Positions 1 to 7,448 of a stretch of DNA of 42,687 nucleotides are shown one piece after another (position 1 is the stretch's first letter; each line of letters opens with the position of its first letter). The stretch is taken from the NCBI GenBank assembly GCA_023382175.1, contig JAMCQB010000154.1, positions 1 to 42,687 on the forward strand, read 5' to 3'. The notes beneath the pieces are model-generated. The model was not told the DNA's origin, made no database searches, and was given only the letters and a program-made list of their open reading frames with translations. A program made the position numbers and the translations under genes. Source of the stretch: Nitrospirota bacterium. Lineage in GTDB: Bacteria > Nitrospirota > Thermodesulfovibrionia > Thermodesulfovibrionales > UBA9159.

Positions 1-753
1 TTTTTGTTCTTGTCTCTTTTAGTCTTGCTGCTGCCGGTCCCATACTCTTACGGTTTCAGCACGAAGGGCGAAGACTGTTCAAAATGTCATACCCTTACGA
101 AGGATGACGCGGCTGCCCTGCTGAAGGACCTGATTCCGAACGTGAAGGTACTGGAAGTCAGGGTGAGTCCTGTAAAAGGAATCTGGGAGGTGGATATCGA
201 CTCAGGCGGCAGGAAGGGGCCTACCTATATTGATTTTTCGAAGAAGTACCTTGTCGCCGGATCGATCGTCGATATTAAGGAGAAGAAGAACCTCACCCAG
301 GAGAGGCTCAGCGAGATCAACAAGGTGGATGTGTCCCAGATCCCTCTGTCAGATGCCCTTGTGATGGGCGACAAGGATGCAAAACATAAAGTCATTGTCT
401 TTGACGACCCCGATTGCCCCTACTGTGCAAAGCTTCATCAGGAGATGAAGCAGGTCATAGCAGAGAGGAAAGATATCGCCTTTTATATAAAGATGTTCCC
501 CCTGCCGATGCACAAAGGGGCATATGATAAGGCGAAGGCCATTGTGTGTGAAAAATCCCTCGCCCTTCTTGAGGACGCCTTTGCGGGCAAAGAGCTGCCG
601 AAACCGAAATGCGAGACCAAGGTAATCGACGAGAATATTAATCTGGCTCAGAAGCTTGGAATCAGTGGCACCCCTGCGCTGATCCTCCCTGATGGGAAAG
701 TCATCCCGGGATATAAAGATGCCAAGGGCATCATGGAAATGATCGGGAATTGA
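1..753 (+). CDS. DsbC-like thiol:disulfide isomerase with N-terminal CxxCH (5' partial)
   Basis: The reading frame is open to the window edge and begins inside a hydrophobic signal-peptide core (LSLLVLLLPV) with no basic n-region, so the true start lies upstream and the TTG at 4 is probably not it. The C-terminal half is a thioredoxin-fold domain of the DsbC/DsbG type: active site CPYC at about residues 138-141 of the track protein and the cis-proline loop SGTPALI near the end. An N-terminal region of about 90 residues could be the dimerisation domain. A CSKCH motif follows the signal peptide and matches the c-heme attachment signature CxxCH. Expected role: periplasmic disulfide isomerisation or reduction, possibly of apocytochromes. 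Family call is confident; heme binding is inference. Confidence 0.82.
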   Translation, partial: FLFLSLLVLLLPVPYSYGFSTKGEDCSKCHTLTKDDAAALLKDLIPNVKVLEVRVSPVKGIWEVDIDSGGRKGPTYIDFSKKYLVAGSIVDIKEKKNLTQERLSEINKVDVSQIPLSDALVMGDKDAKHKVIVFDDPDCPYCAKLHQEMKQVIAERKDIAFYIKMFPLPMHKGAYDKAKAIVCEKSLALLEDAFAGKELPKPKCETKVIDENINLAQKLGISGTPALILPDGKVIPGYKDAKGIMEMIGN

Positions 754-785
754 CAGCATATATCCTGTAAGATATAGCATTCAAG

Positions 786-823
786 ACGAGGGGTCCGAAG
801 TCCTGACCCCTCGTGTCTATTTT
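786..823 (+). terminator. Rho-independent terminator after the DsbC-like gene
   Basis: A perfect 10-bp stem, ACGAGGGGTC paired with GACCCCTCGT, encloses a 9-nt loop and is followed by a T-rich run (gtctatttt) directly before the tRNA. It lies 32 bp after the stop codon. Confidence 0.75.
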
Positions 824-910
824 GCCGAAGTGGCGGAACTGGCAGACGCGCCAGGTTCAGGGTCTGGTGGTCGCAAGGCCGTGCGGGTTCGAGTCCCGCC
901 TTCGGCACCA
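824..910 (+). tRNA. tRNA-Leu (anticodon CAG)
   Basis: The acceptor stem GCCGAAG pairs with CTTCGGC, with discriminator A and an encoded CCA end. The anticodon arm CCAGG-TTCAGGG-TCTGG gives anticodon CAG. A long variable arm marks a class II tRNA, and the T-arm reads GCGGGTTCGAGTCCCGC. It lies convergent to the protein-only RNase P gene 82 bp away. Confidence 0.97.
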
Positions 911-992
911 TGGATTTTCCGAAGCTCTTCCGGAGGATAAATTTTAGGAAGAGGGGATATGCGCTCTCCTTGCAGGGAATAACTTCCGGGGA

Positions 993-1676
993 CTAAAGAG
1001 GAGATTGGTCCGGTTCCTTTTCAGAGAGCAGTTTTGTTCTTTTTATTGCTCCCATCAGGTAGTCCTTGAATTTATCGGGGAAGAGCCACTGTATCCCGAG
1101 TTTTTCAGCCCAGAGAATCAAGCCCTGATCGGCGGAAATCAAAAGGGCATCCAGTTCCATGGCGAGGAGGAGCAGGTCCACATCCTCTTTGCTGTCGATG
1201 ATTCCCTCCCGCAACGCCTCCCTGTATTTTCTCCTCAGATCCTGAATAATCTCCTCGGGTTTTTTCTTCTCCGCACTTCTCACTGCTTTCTCCGCAATCC
1301 GTAATCCCTTGTTCACTCTCTCCCTCAAATCTTCTATCAGTTCATAGAGAAGGAAGGCGGGAACTTTGAGTTCATGCCTTTTGGGCGGTTTCTGGTGCAG
1401 GATCACGAGGAGGTCCCCGGGAATCCTGTCTTTTTCCACAAAATGGAGAAGCTCCTCGAATATGGACGGAGGCATATAAAATTCCAGGATGTGGATCTGC
1501 GCTGCAAGAAACAGGAAGGTCTCCAGGGCTTCTGTGGGCGTGCTCCCAAGATTTGTCCGCACATCGGGATTGACAAAAAGACTGGTATCCAGAACAACTC
1601 TCTGGGGTGGTGAAGAAAGGATTACGGGTGGCGAAGAATCATCGTCTCCCTCGTGCTCTTTACCCTCATTGTTCAT
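993..1676 (-). CDS. HARP-type RNA-free ribonuclease P (PIN-domain)
   Basis: A PIN-like metallonuclease of the family once called UPF0278/RNA ligase partner and now known as HARP (homolog of Aquifex RNase P), which removes tRNA 5' leaders without an RNA subunit. Visible signatures: VVLDTSLFVNPDV at the N-terminus, EFYMPPSIFEE, the helical arm region VNKGLRIAEKAV, REGIIDSKEDVDLLLLA and LISADQGL. With the start at ATG 1676 (227 aa), aspartates 30, 161, 165 and 183 keep the spacing I recall for the Aquifex active site (7, 138, 142, 160). The longer track start would overlap lapB, so I moved it. It is the last gene of the run from 5058, 19 bp after lapB. About 25 extra N-terminal residues look disordered. 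Confidence 0.88.
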   Translation of the reverse strand: MNNEGKEHEGDDDSSPPVILSSPPQRVVLDTSLFVNPDVRTNLGSTPTEALETFLFLAAQIHILEFYMPPSIFEELLHFVEKDRIPGDLLVILHQKPPKRHELKVPAFLLYELIEDLRERVNKGLRIAEKAVRSAEKKKPEEIIQDLRRKYREALREGIIDSKEDVDLLLLAMELDALLISADQGLILWAEKLGIQWLFPDKFKDYLMGAIKRTKLLSEKEPDQSPL

Positions 1677-1695
1677 CACCTCACCCGCTGTTCCT

Positions 1696-3009
1696 TCAGG
1701 CCTTGCAGACTCCGTAGAGATTGAACTGATAGGTATCCCACTCCTTGCAGTTGGGGCATCTCCCCGACCAGTCATCGGAGGAGTAACCGCAGTTGTAGCA
1801 ACAATAGGGGAGCCTGAACGGTTTCTTTATGGCGATCACCTTTTTAAATTCTTCAACAGCCTTTTCGCACTGCTGCCGCCTCAGGTAGATGTTCCCCAGA
1901 AGCTGATGCAGTTCAGGATACGGAGCGCTGCTCGCGTCCACCGTAGCGAGGGTGTCGTATGCATCATCCAGCATCTCAAGCCGGTAAAAGAGTTTCCCCA
2001 TAAAGAAGCGCAGGGCCTGGTTCTGGGGTTCCTTCAGGGTGCTGTTCCGGTAAAGGGTTATCAGTCTCCCGGGTTCGCCGAGATTAATGAGAAGGTCTTC
2101 CATCCTCGCCAGGATTATGTTGGACGATGTCTGTTCAAACCCCCTTTGGAGAAGAGCGACAGCATCCTCGGATTCCCCTTCCCTGAGCATTGCCTCGGCA
2201 AGACCGAGGTAGGCGGGCACAAAGTCCTTGTCTAACCGGAGTACTGTGGTAAAGGCTTTTTTTGCCTTTTCCAGTGCAGCGTTCTCGATGCTGTATCTGC
2301 CCTGTTCGTACTTATATCCTAGGAGATTCTTCTGCTCTCTCTGACGGTCCTTCTCATTGTGCTCGCATTTGATTATGGTCCTCTGGATGGCGATGATATC
2401 GTCCCACCTCTCGCTTTTTTCAAGGAGTGAACGCTTCCGGTAAAGGGCGGTGAGGTTATCCGGGTCCAGCCTGAGGATTTCATCCAGATACAGGTTTGCC
2501 TCCGACCCTCTGCCGGTCTTCCCCATCATCCTCTCCAGGGAGAAGAGCACCTCGATATTCTGAGGCTGTATATCCCTGGCCCTCTTATAGTAGCTCAGGG
2601 CTTTCTGATAGTCTTCGTCCCCTGCGGCGATATCGCCGAGTCTCAGAAGGGCGTCCATGTGTCCCGGTTCTTCCTGGAGTATGCTCTCGAGAGCGGACCG
2701 GGCCTCATCTTCATTGTCGGCAAGGATAGCGTTCAGCGCCCTTGAGTAGAGCTCCTGGATATGCATATCCCGTTTCTGCTTGCGCTGATGCTGCCTGCTG
2801 TCAATGAACCGTTTGGTATCCCTGAAGAAGAAATAGACGAGCATTACGGCAGCCCCTACCGCAAAGGACAGGAGGATGAGGGCTATTTTCGGCATCTCAT
2901 ATGCCGTTTTTGGGGCGACCGTGAGGGTGATGGTCTCTTCGTTCAGGACGGCAAAATAGCCGAGGGCCAAAAGCAACAACACAAAAAGTAAGAGGGCAAA
3001 CTTACCCAT
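1696..3009 (-). CDS. lapB: LapA-LapB fusion (DUF1049 domain, TPRs and rubredoxin-type zinc ribbon)
   Basis: The first ~70 residues carry two membrane segments around a short ALNEE...APKT-like stretch, as in LapA (DUF1049). A long TPR solenoid then runs to about residue 395, and the C-terminus is the rubredoxin-like metal domain of LapB/YciM (CYNCGY...CPNCKEWDTY). In enterobacteria LapB controls lipopolysaccharide synthesis by directing FtsH to LpxC, and LapA is a separate protein from the neighbouring gene. Here both parts are one 437-aa polypeptide, so the protein should be anchored by two N-terminal helices with the TPRs in the cytoplasm. Its start overlaps the rsfS stop (ATGA), which indicates translational coupling. 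The LapB assignment is strong; the function is carried over from family knowledge. Confidence 0.85.
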   Translation of the reverse strand: MGKFALLLFVLLLLALGYFAVLNEETITLTVAPKTAYEMPKIALILLSFAVGAAVMLVYFFFRDTKRFIDSRQHQRKQKRDMHIQELYSRALNAILADNEDEARSALESILQEEPGHMDALLRLGDIAAGDEDYQKALSYYKRARDIQPQNIEVLFSLERMMGKTGRGSEANLYLDEILRLDPDNLTALYRKRSLLEKSERWDDIIAIQRTIIKCEHNEKDRQREQKNLLGYKYEQGRYSIENAALEKAKKAFTTVLRLDKDFVPAYLGLAEAMLREGESEDAVALLQRGFEQTSSNIILARMEDLLINLGEPGRLITLYRNSTLKEPQNQALRFFMGKLFYRLEMLDDAYDTLATVDASSAPYPELHQLLGNIYLRRQQCEKAVEEFKKVIAIKKPFRLPYCCYNCGYSSDDWSGRCPNCKEWDTYQFNLYGVCKA

Positions 3010-3413
3010 CAGCGGGAATACCTTTCATCCTTGGATGCGTGTGCTTCCTTTTGTCGGCTCATCTGTCCACCCTCTTCAACGTCGATTCTCGGGGCATCGA
3101 GCCACAGTTTCTCCAGTTCATAGTAAGCCCTTGTCTGGTCTTCAAAGATATGGACGATGACGTCGCCATAATCCATGAGCACCCAGTGCGCATACCGCAG
3201 TCCCTCAATGGATAACGGTTTCAGCGCATGTTTCACAAATTCGGACTCGATATGTTCTGCGATTGCTTTCACCTGGGTTGTGCTTTCGCCGGAGCAGATA
3301 ACAAAATAATCCGTGAAGACGGCCAAGCCCTTCAGTTCAAGGACAAGGGTATTTTTCGCTTTCTTTGCTAATGCTGACCGTGCTGCTTCCAGGGCCTTAT
3401 TCTTAGCTTCTAA
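3009..3413 (-). CDS. rsfS: Ribosomal silencing factor RsfS
   Basis: RsfS binds uL14 on the large subunit and blocks subunit joining. The core GLAVFTDYFVICSGEST, followed by YAHWVLMDYGDVIVHIF, is characteristic. The ORF track starts at a TTG inside this core (3326), but the frame stays open upstream and encodes typical RsfS N-terminal sequence (EAKNKALEAARSALAKKAKNTLVLELKG). Between the upstream in-frame stop and that TTG there is no ATG, GTG or TTG. A good Shine-Dalgarno (GGAAGGGAG) sits 9 nt before a TTA codon at 3413, where a TTG would be expected; a CTG at 3392 is another option. I give the homology-defined 5' end. The gene overlaps nadD by 4 bp and lapB by 1 bp. Confidence 0.85.
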   Translation of the reverse strand, partial: LEAKNKALEAARSALAKKAKNTLVLELKGLAVFTDYFVICSGESTTQVKAIAEHIESEFVKHALKPLSIEGLRYAHWVLMDYGDVIVHIFEDQTRAYYELEKLWLDAPRIDVEEGGQMSRQKEAHASKDERYSR

Positions 3414-4084
3414 AGGTGATCACTCCCTTCCTTATAGAGGTTATGAGAAATTATAAAGGATTCCACACTCTCTGGCAACAGGTATTTTATGCTCATCCCC
3501 TGTTTCACAAGCCTTCGGATAACAGTCGCGGATATATCCAAGGGGGTGACGTTCATGAGGAAGACCTCTCCGCCATTCTCAAGGACGGTCCTGTATACGT
3601 TGAGGTGACCGCTTTCCAGGGCTGAAAATGCCTCTGCATCCACGGCGACCCGGGAAGAAAGCCGCATGAAACTGAAGCCCGGCCGTGACACCACCACGAA
3701 ATGAGTGAGTTCCATGAGTCTTTCCGGATGATACCATAATGGGATATCGAGAAATGCATCGATCCCCAGAATGAAATAGAATTTCTTCCCGGGATGCATC
3801 TCCCGCAACGCAATGAGCGTATCCACCGTGTAAGACTTCCCGGTCTTTTTGCACTCAATATCAGAGATTTCGAAGGACGGATTCGACGCTATGGCAAGCC
3901 TGGTCATCTCGTGCCGGTATTCTGCTGAAGCCAGTTCCAGATCCTTCAGCGGAGGATTCCCCGAGGGAATAAAGAGTATCTTTTCGAGGCCGATACGCTC
4001 CCTCACTTCCTCGGATACCCTGAGGTGTCCATAATGCACGGGATTAAATGTCCCGCCCAGTATACCGATCCTGCCTTTGCCCAT
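3410..4084 (-). CDS. nadD: Nicotinate-nucleotide adenylyltransferase NadD
   Basis: Transfers AMP from ATP to nicotinate mononucleotide in NAD synthesis. The nucleotidyltransferase signature GGTFNPVHYGHL is at the N-terminus (HxGH-type), SYTVDTL lies mid-protein, and the C-terminal ISATVIRRLV matches the ISSTxIR motif. Length 224 aa is normal. nadD followed by rsfS is a common bacterial pairing. The gene starts 5 bp downstream of the methyltransferase stop, so it belongs to the same transcription unit. Confidence 0.95.
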   Translation of the reverse strand: MGKGRIGILGGTFNPVHYGHLRVSEEVRERIGLEKILFIPSGNPPLKDLELASAEYRHEMTRLAIASNPSFEISDIECKKTGKSYTVDTLIALREMHPGKKFYFILGIDAFLDIPLWYHPERLMELTHFVVVSRPGFSFMRLSSRVAVDAEAFSALESGHLNVYRTVLENGGEVFLMNVTPLDISATVIRRLVKQGMSIKYLLPESVESFIISHNLYKEGSDHL

Positions 4085-4089
4085 AATGG

Positions 4090-5058
4090 CTATTTTTCTT
4101 TTTTCCCGAAGACCAGCACCGTATCATCCATCATTGCATTCCTGATATCCCTGAATCCGGTTTTGGCAAGCCACTTTTTGATTTCTGACGACGAATAGCA
4201 CCTTCCCGCCGGGGTATTTACGAGCATATTCACGGAAAACAGTGCGCTCGAAGCCGGATGAGCCCTGTCCTTTTTGAGATAGAATTCCTGAACCACAATC
4301 CTTCCGCCGGCATTCAGGGCATCCCTGGATTTCTCGATGAGCTGCAGACTCTCCTCCTCCGAGCAGGAGTGGAGCACCTGACTGATGAAGATGAGATTAT
4401 AGTCCCTGCCTATGTCATCATGAAGAAAATCTCCCTGAAGAAAGCCGATATTTCTATTTCTCACCCCGGCCCTCCTGATGACGGACCTTGCTATGTCCAC
4501 GGTCTCCTGCCTGTCAAAAAGGGTCACAGAAATTCCCTTTTTGGCCATTTCCATTGCGTAGGTCCCCGGGCCTCCCCCCAGGTCCAGCACTTTTTTCACA
4601 CCGCGCAATCCTACAGCATTGATAACCTTTCTGGCCTTGAATACCGCAAGGTTATGCATGCCCTTGATAAAGGAGGGGTGGTCATGGGCAACGTGATGGG
4701 GTTTCCCTGTTTTTACGACCTCGTCAAGACCGGACCAGTTCTTCCAGAGGGCATCTGCGTGTCGCAGGATATCGCCCTGGTAAAAGGGACTTTCTGCCGT
4801 AAGAAAACGTCTGGCCAGTGAGGTGTTCTTGTAGCGCAAGGAGGCTTTTCTTAAGAGACCAAGCCCTGTCAACGCATCGAGGAGCATCTCCGTTGCCCGT
4901 CTGTCAGTCCTTAGAATACCGGACAACTCCTGGGCTGTTTTCGGGGATTTCAGATGTTCAAAGGCCCGGTAGTTATTTGCGGTCAGTATCACCCTCGATG
5001 ACCAGAAGCCGCTCCATGTCTTTCTGAGTTCCTTAGCCTGCTCGACAATGTTCGCCAT
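4090..5058 (-). CDS. SAM-dependent methyltransferase (O-methyltransferase, Methyltransf_2-like)
   Basis: A 322-aa protein with two parts. An N-terminal winged-helix-like dimerisation region (KTAQELSGILRTDRRATEMLLDALTGLGLL) is typical of small-molecule O-methyltransferases. The C-terminal Rossmann domain shows motif I VLDLGGGPGTYA, then VTLFDRQETV, and later LIFISQVLHS and GGRIVVQEFY. The substrate cannot be read from sequence; relatives act on quinone, porphyrin or polyketide-type substrates. It is the first gene of the unit that continues into nadD, rsfS, lapB and HARP. The start has a Shine-Dalgarno AAAGGA with 6-nt spacing. Confidence 0.8.
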   Translation of the reverse strand: MANIVEQAKELRKTWSGFWSSRVILTANNYRAFEHLKSPKTAQELSGILRTDRRATEMLLDALTGLGLLRKASLRYKNTSLARRFLTAESPFYQGDILRHADALWKNWSGLDEVVKTGKPHHVAHDHPSFIKGMHNLAVFKARKVINAVGLRGVKKVLDLGGGPGTYAMEMAKKGISVTLFDRQETVDIARSVIRRAGVRNRNIGFLQGDFLHDDIGRDYNLIFISQVLHSCSEEESLQLIEKSRDALNAGGRIVVQEFYLKKDRAHPASSALFSVNMLVNTPAGRCYSSSEIKKWLAKTGFRDIRNAMMDDTVLVFGKKEK

Positions 5059-5093
5059 GTAAATTCCTTTCTTAGCCTGACAGTTGCATAAAC

Positions 5094-5186
5094 GTAACGC
5101 GTAACACGTGACAAGTGACGGGTGAAAACACGAGCGCCATTATGTATGTTCATAACTCATTACGCATAACGCGTCACGCATCACGG
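5094..5186. repeat. Paired degenerate heptamer arrays (GTAACGC family)
   Basis: Two runs of five 7-bp units flank a 23-bp spacer. Left: GTAACGC, GTAACAC, GTGACAA, GTGACGG, GTGAAAA (5094-5128). Right: ATAACTC, ATTACGC, ATAACGC, GTCACGC, ATCACGG (5152-5186). The element fills the gap between the methyltransferase start and the 92-aa gene stop. Related units occur at 42493-42513. Confidence 0.75.
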
Positions 5187-5189
5187 CCC

Positions 5190-5468
5190 TTATAGCCCCA
5201 TCTTTTTCAGCGTCTCATCAGCCGAGCTTTTGGCCGACGGTGCATCCTCCGGCAGGTAGAACATCACTCCGCCCTTCACCGGCCTGATAACGATCTTTCC
5301 TCCCTCGGCCAAACGGTTCGTCACCTCGACGGGATTCTCCCCATCAAAATATTTCTTGAACGCCTCGTTAAACCCCGAATACACAGAGTGAATCCCCTTA
5401 TACCCTTCCTTCCTCAGACTCACAATGGCCTTTCTCACAAACTCCTCATGACTCAGTCTCTCTGCCAT
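5190..5468 (-). CDS. Small conserved protein, function unknown
   Basis: A 92-aa acidic/basic soluble protein with no signal peptide or membrane segment. The N-terminus MAERLSHEEFVRKAIVSLRKEG is helical; the middle contains GIHSVYSGFNEAFKKYF and the C-terminal half contains KIVIRPVKGGVMFYLPED, which looks like a beta hairpin. It has a good ribosome-binding site (GGAGGGCGAC before ATG) and follows rmuC by 24 bp, so it is probably the last gene of the rmuC unit. I do not recognise a characterised family. Confidence 0.7.
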   Translation of the reverse strand: MAERLSHEEFVRKAIVSLRKEGYKGIHSVYSGFNEAFKKYFDGENPVEVTNRLAEGGKIVIRPVKGGVMFYLPEDAPSAKSSADETLKKMGL

Positions 5469-5492
5469 GTCGCCCTCCTCCTATAATGTATT

Positions 5493-6839
5493 TTATACTT
5501 CCCGAGACTCCTCGGATAAAAGGTTCAGATTCCTCGGCTTCTGGTCTAGCTGTTCGAGGACCGGGATCTCTTCGGCTCCTGTAGCCCCGAGCTCTTTGAA
5601 TTTCCTCATCGATGGCAATACCCGGGCTTCCATGGACCCGACAATCCGGTTGTACGCGTCCAGGGATCTTCCTATGGCGGTCCCCAGTTCGTCGAAATAC
5701 TTTGCAAGGGTTCTCATCCTTTCATAGAGTTCCTTGCCGAGGGCGCTTATTTCCTGGGCATTTTTCGTAATATGCTCCTGCCTCCAGCCGTATGCAATGG
5801 CCCTGAGCAGTGCAATAAAGGTGGTCGGTGTTGCGATGATGACCCGCTTCTGTATCCCGTCCTCTATGAGGGTAGTGTCGGTTTCCAGGGCTGAACTCAA
5901 GAAGGACTCTCCGGGGATGAAGAGCACAACAAATTCGGGAGACTGCTGGAACTGGGCCCAGTATTCCTTTGATGCGAGCTTGTTCATATGAGTCCTCACC
6001 TGTTGCGCATGCTTCTCCATCTTCATCTTTCTTTCGTCTTCCACGGGAGCTGATATGGCGTCGAGGTATGCTTCCAGGGATACCTTTGCATCAACAACAA
6101 TCTCCCTGTCCATGGGGAGATGCACCACCATGTCCGGTCTGATCCTTCCCTTGTCAGTATCCACGGACTGCTGTTCACTGAAATCACAGTGCATGGACAT
6201 CCCTGAGAGCTCGGCGACCCTTCTCAGTTGCATTTCTCCCCACCGGCCGCGCACCTGGGGCTTTCTCAGGGCAGAGACAAGGTTGCTCGTTTCCTTCTGG
6301 AGATTTTCATGGGTTAATGCCAACGCCCTCAGTTGCTCCTCAAGACTTCCGTATGCCTTGTGCCTGCTCTCCTCAATAGTCCGTATCTGTTCTTCATATC
6401 TCTTGAGGGTCTCATAGAGCGGCTTTATCATTCCGTCCAGTGCGGCCTGATGCTCCCCCAGTTTCCCTTTGGTGTCCGATACCACTTTGCCGAGGTGCTC
6501 GGAGGCAAGCCTCAAGAAATCCTCACTGCTGCTCTTCAGTGCCGCCGAGGAAAGGGCATTGAAGGTGTCGGTCATCTCTTTCTTCATGGCATCAATGAGG
6601 GCTTTCTGTTCCTCGAAGCTCTTCTGGGATTCTTTCAGGCTGGTGAGGGCCTCAATCTTCAGGTGTCCCTCATTCTGGAGTTCTTTCCGCACCTGCTGTA
6701 TCTCAGAGTCCCTCTGCTGGATTTGCTGCCTCAATAGGGTATTCACAGCTTCAGCACTTTTTGCTTTTGAAGACGCAAAAAGCCAGGCCACAACTCCGCC
6801 GATTATCAGTCCAACCAAACCATATAGCATTATTTCCAT
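5493..6839 (-). CDS. rmuC: DNA recombination protein RmuC
   Basis: RmuC proteins limit recombination at inverted repeats and contain a nuclease-like core. Seen here: one N-terminal membrane segment (LYGLVGLIIGGVVAWLF), a long coiled coil to about residue 190, then the conserved core with RGRWGEMQLRRVAELSGM, GRIRPDMVVHLP, REIVVDAKVSLEAYL, VVLFIPGESFLSSAL and TPTTFIALLRAIAYGW. The 448-aa length is usual. The Shine-Dalgarno AGAGGG is 5 nt before ATG. It follows the STAS-like gene by 15 bp. Confidence 0.93.
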   Translation of the reverse strand: MEIMLYGLVGLIIGGVVAWLFASSKAKSAEAVNTLLRQQIQQRDSEIQQVRKELQNEGHLKIEALTSLKESQKSFEEQKALIDAMKKEMTDTFNALSSAALKSSSEDFLRLASEHLGKVVSDTKGKLGEHQAALDGMIKPLYETLKRYEEQIRTIEESRHKAYGSLEEQLRALALTHENLQKETSNLVSALRKPQVRGRWGEMQLRRVAELSGMSMHCDFSEQQSVDTDKGRIRPDMVVHLPMDREIVVDAKVSLEAYLDAISAPVEDERKMKMEKHAQQVRTHMNKLASKEYWAQFQQSPEFVVLFIPGESFLSSALETDTTLIEDGIQKRVIIATPTTFIALLRAIAYGWRQEHITKNAQEISALGKELYERMRTLAKYFDELGTAIGRSLDAYNRIVGSMEARVLPSMRKFKELGATGAEEIPVLEQLDQKPRNLNLLSEESREV

Positions 6840-6854
6840 ATCTGCCCTCTGGAA

Positions 6855-7415
6855 CTATACTTTCTCATACACCCACACCCTCCCGCCGTTCTTCATTTCA
6901 TCTATTCGTTTCACAAGCCGCTTCTTGTGCAAATTCAGTAATCTTGTTCCGCTGGTATTCGCGGGGACTTTAAGCATCTCAGAAAGTTCGCCGCCGGTGA
7001 TCTTGCCTTTTTCGAGTATCAGATCGAGGGTCTTCTGTAAATAATTATTCAGGCTTCCGATGAGTACTCTGCTCCCGTCCCTCATCTCCGCCATGACTGC
7101 CAGGTCTTTTCTCTCAAGAGCAACCTCTATGTTCTCCTTCTGGTTCTCGTTGAGACCGGTGAGGACGATATATTTGTCACCATACTCACCGCTTAAGAGC
7201 CTCGAAATAAGCTTCGCTACTATCTCGTCAGCGCAGGAATAGTCAACAACGCCGATCTTCGAGAAATCAAGGGCAATGATCGAACCGTCCTTCTCCTGTG
7301 CAATATCTCTCTCGATGCGCTCCCGTATAACCTGCCCCGACTGCCGCGTCACCAGATCACTGAAACCGTTTTTCAGTTCTTCCTTGAGGAGTTTATAGAG
7401 GTTGTAGGTGGTCAT
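6855..7415 (-). CDS. STAS-like (DUF4325-type) domain plus winged-helix protein
   Basis: The central part (IIALDFSKIGVVDYSCADEIVAKL) resembles STAS-like DUF4325 domains, which in many bacteria act with GHKL-type ATPase partners in regulatory switches. The C-terminal ~65 residues (LDLILEKGKITGGELSEMLKVPANTSGTRLLNLHKKRLVKRI) look like a winged helix, followed by RVWVYEKV. I start at ATG 7415 because the Shine-Dalgarno AAGGA is placed for it rather than for the TTG two codons upstream. It lies between the four-helix-bundle gene and rmuC with gaps of under 40 bp. A possible ATPase partner is the STAS-HATPase protein on the other side of the accessory operon. The specific role is unknown. Confidence 0.65.
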   Translation of the reverse strand: MTTYNLYKLLKEELKNGFSDLVTRQSGQVIRERIERDIAQEKDGSIIALDFSKIGVVDYSCADEIVAKLISRLLSGEYGDKYIVLTGLNENQKENIEVALERKDLAVMAEMRDGSRVLIGSLNNYLQKTLDLILEKGKITGGELSEMLKVPANTSGTRLLNLHKKRLVKRIDEMKNGGRVWVYEKV

Positions 7416-7448
7416 TTTCAATTTCCTTCATTTCTCATTTCTCCTCTA

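Noticed and set aside
1489-2235. 248-aa plus-strand ORF
   Set aside because: Shadow of HARP and lapB on the other strand; composition is not protein-like.
5094-5186. CRISPR array
   Set aside because: Units are 7 bp, contiguous and degenerate, without unique spacers of the right size, and there are no cas genes.
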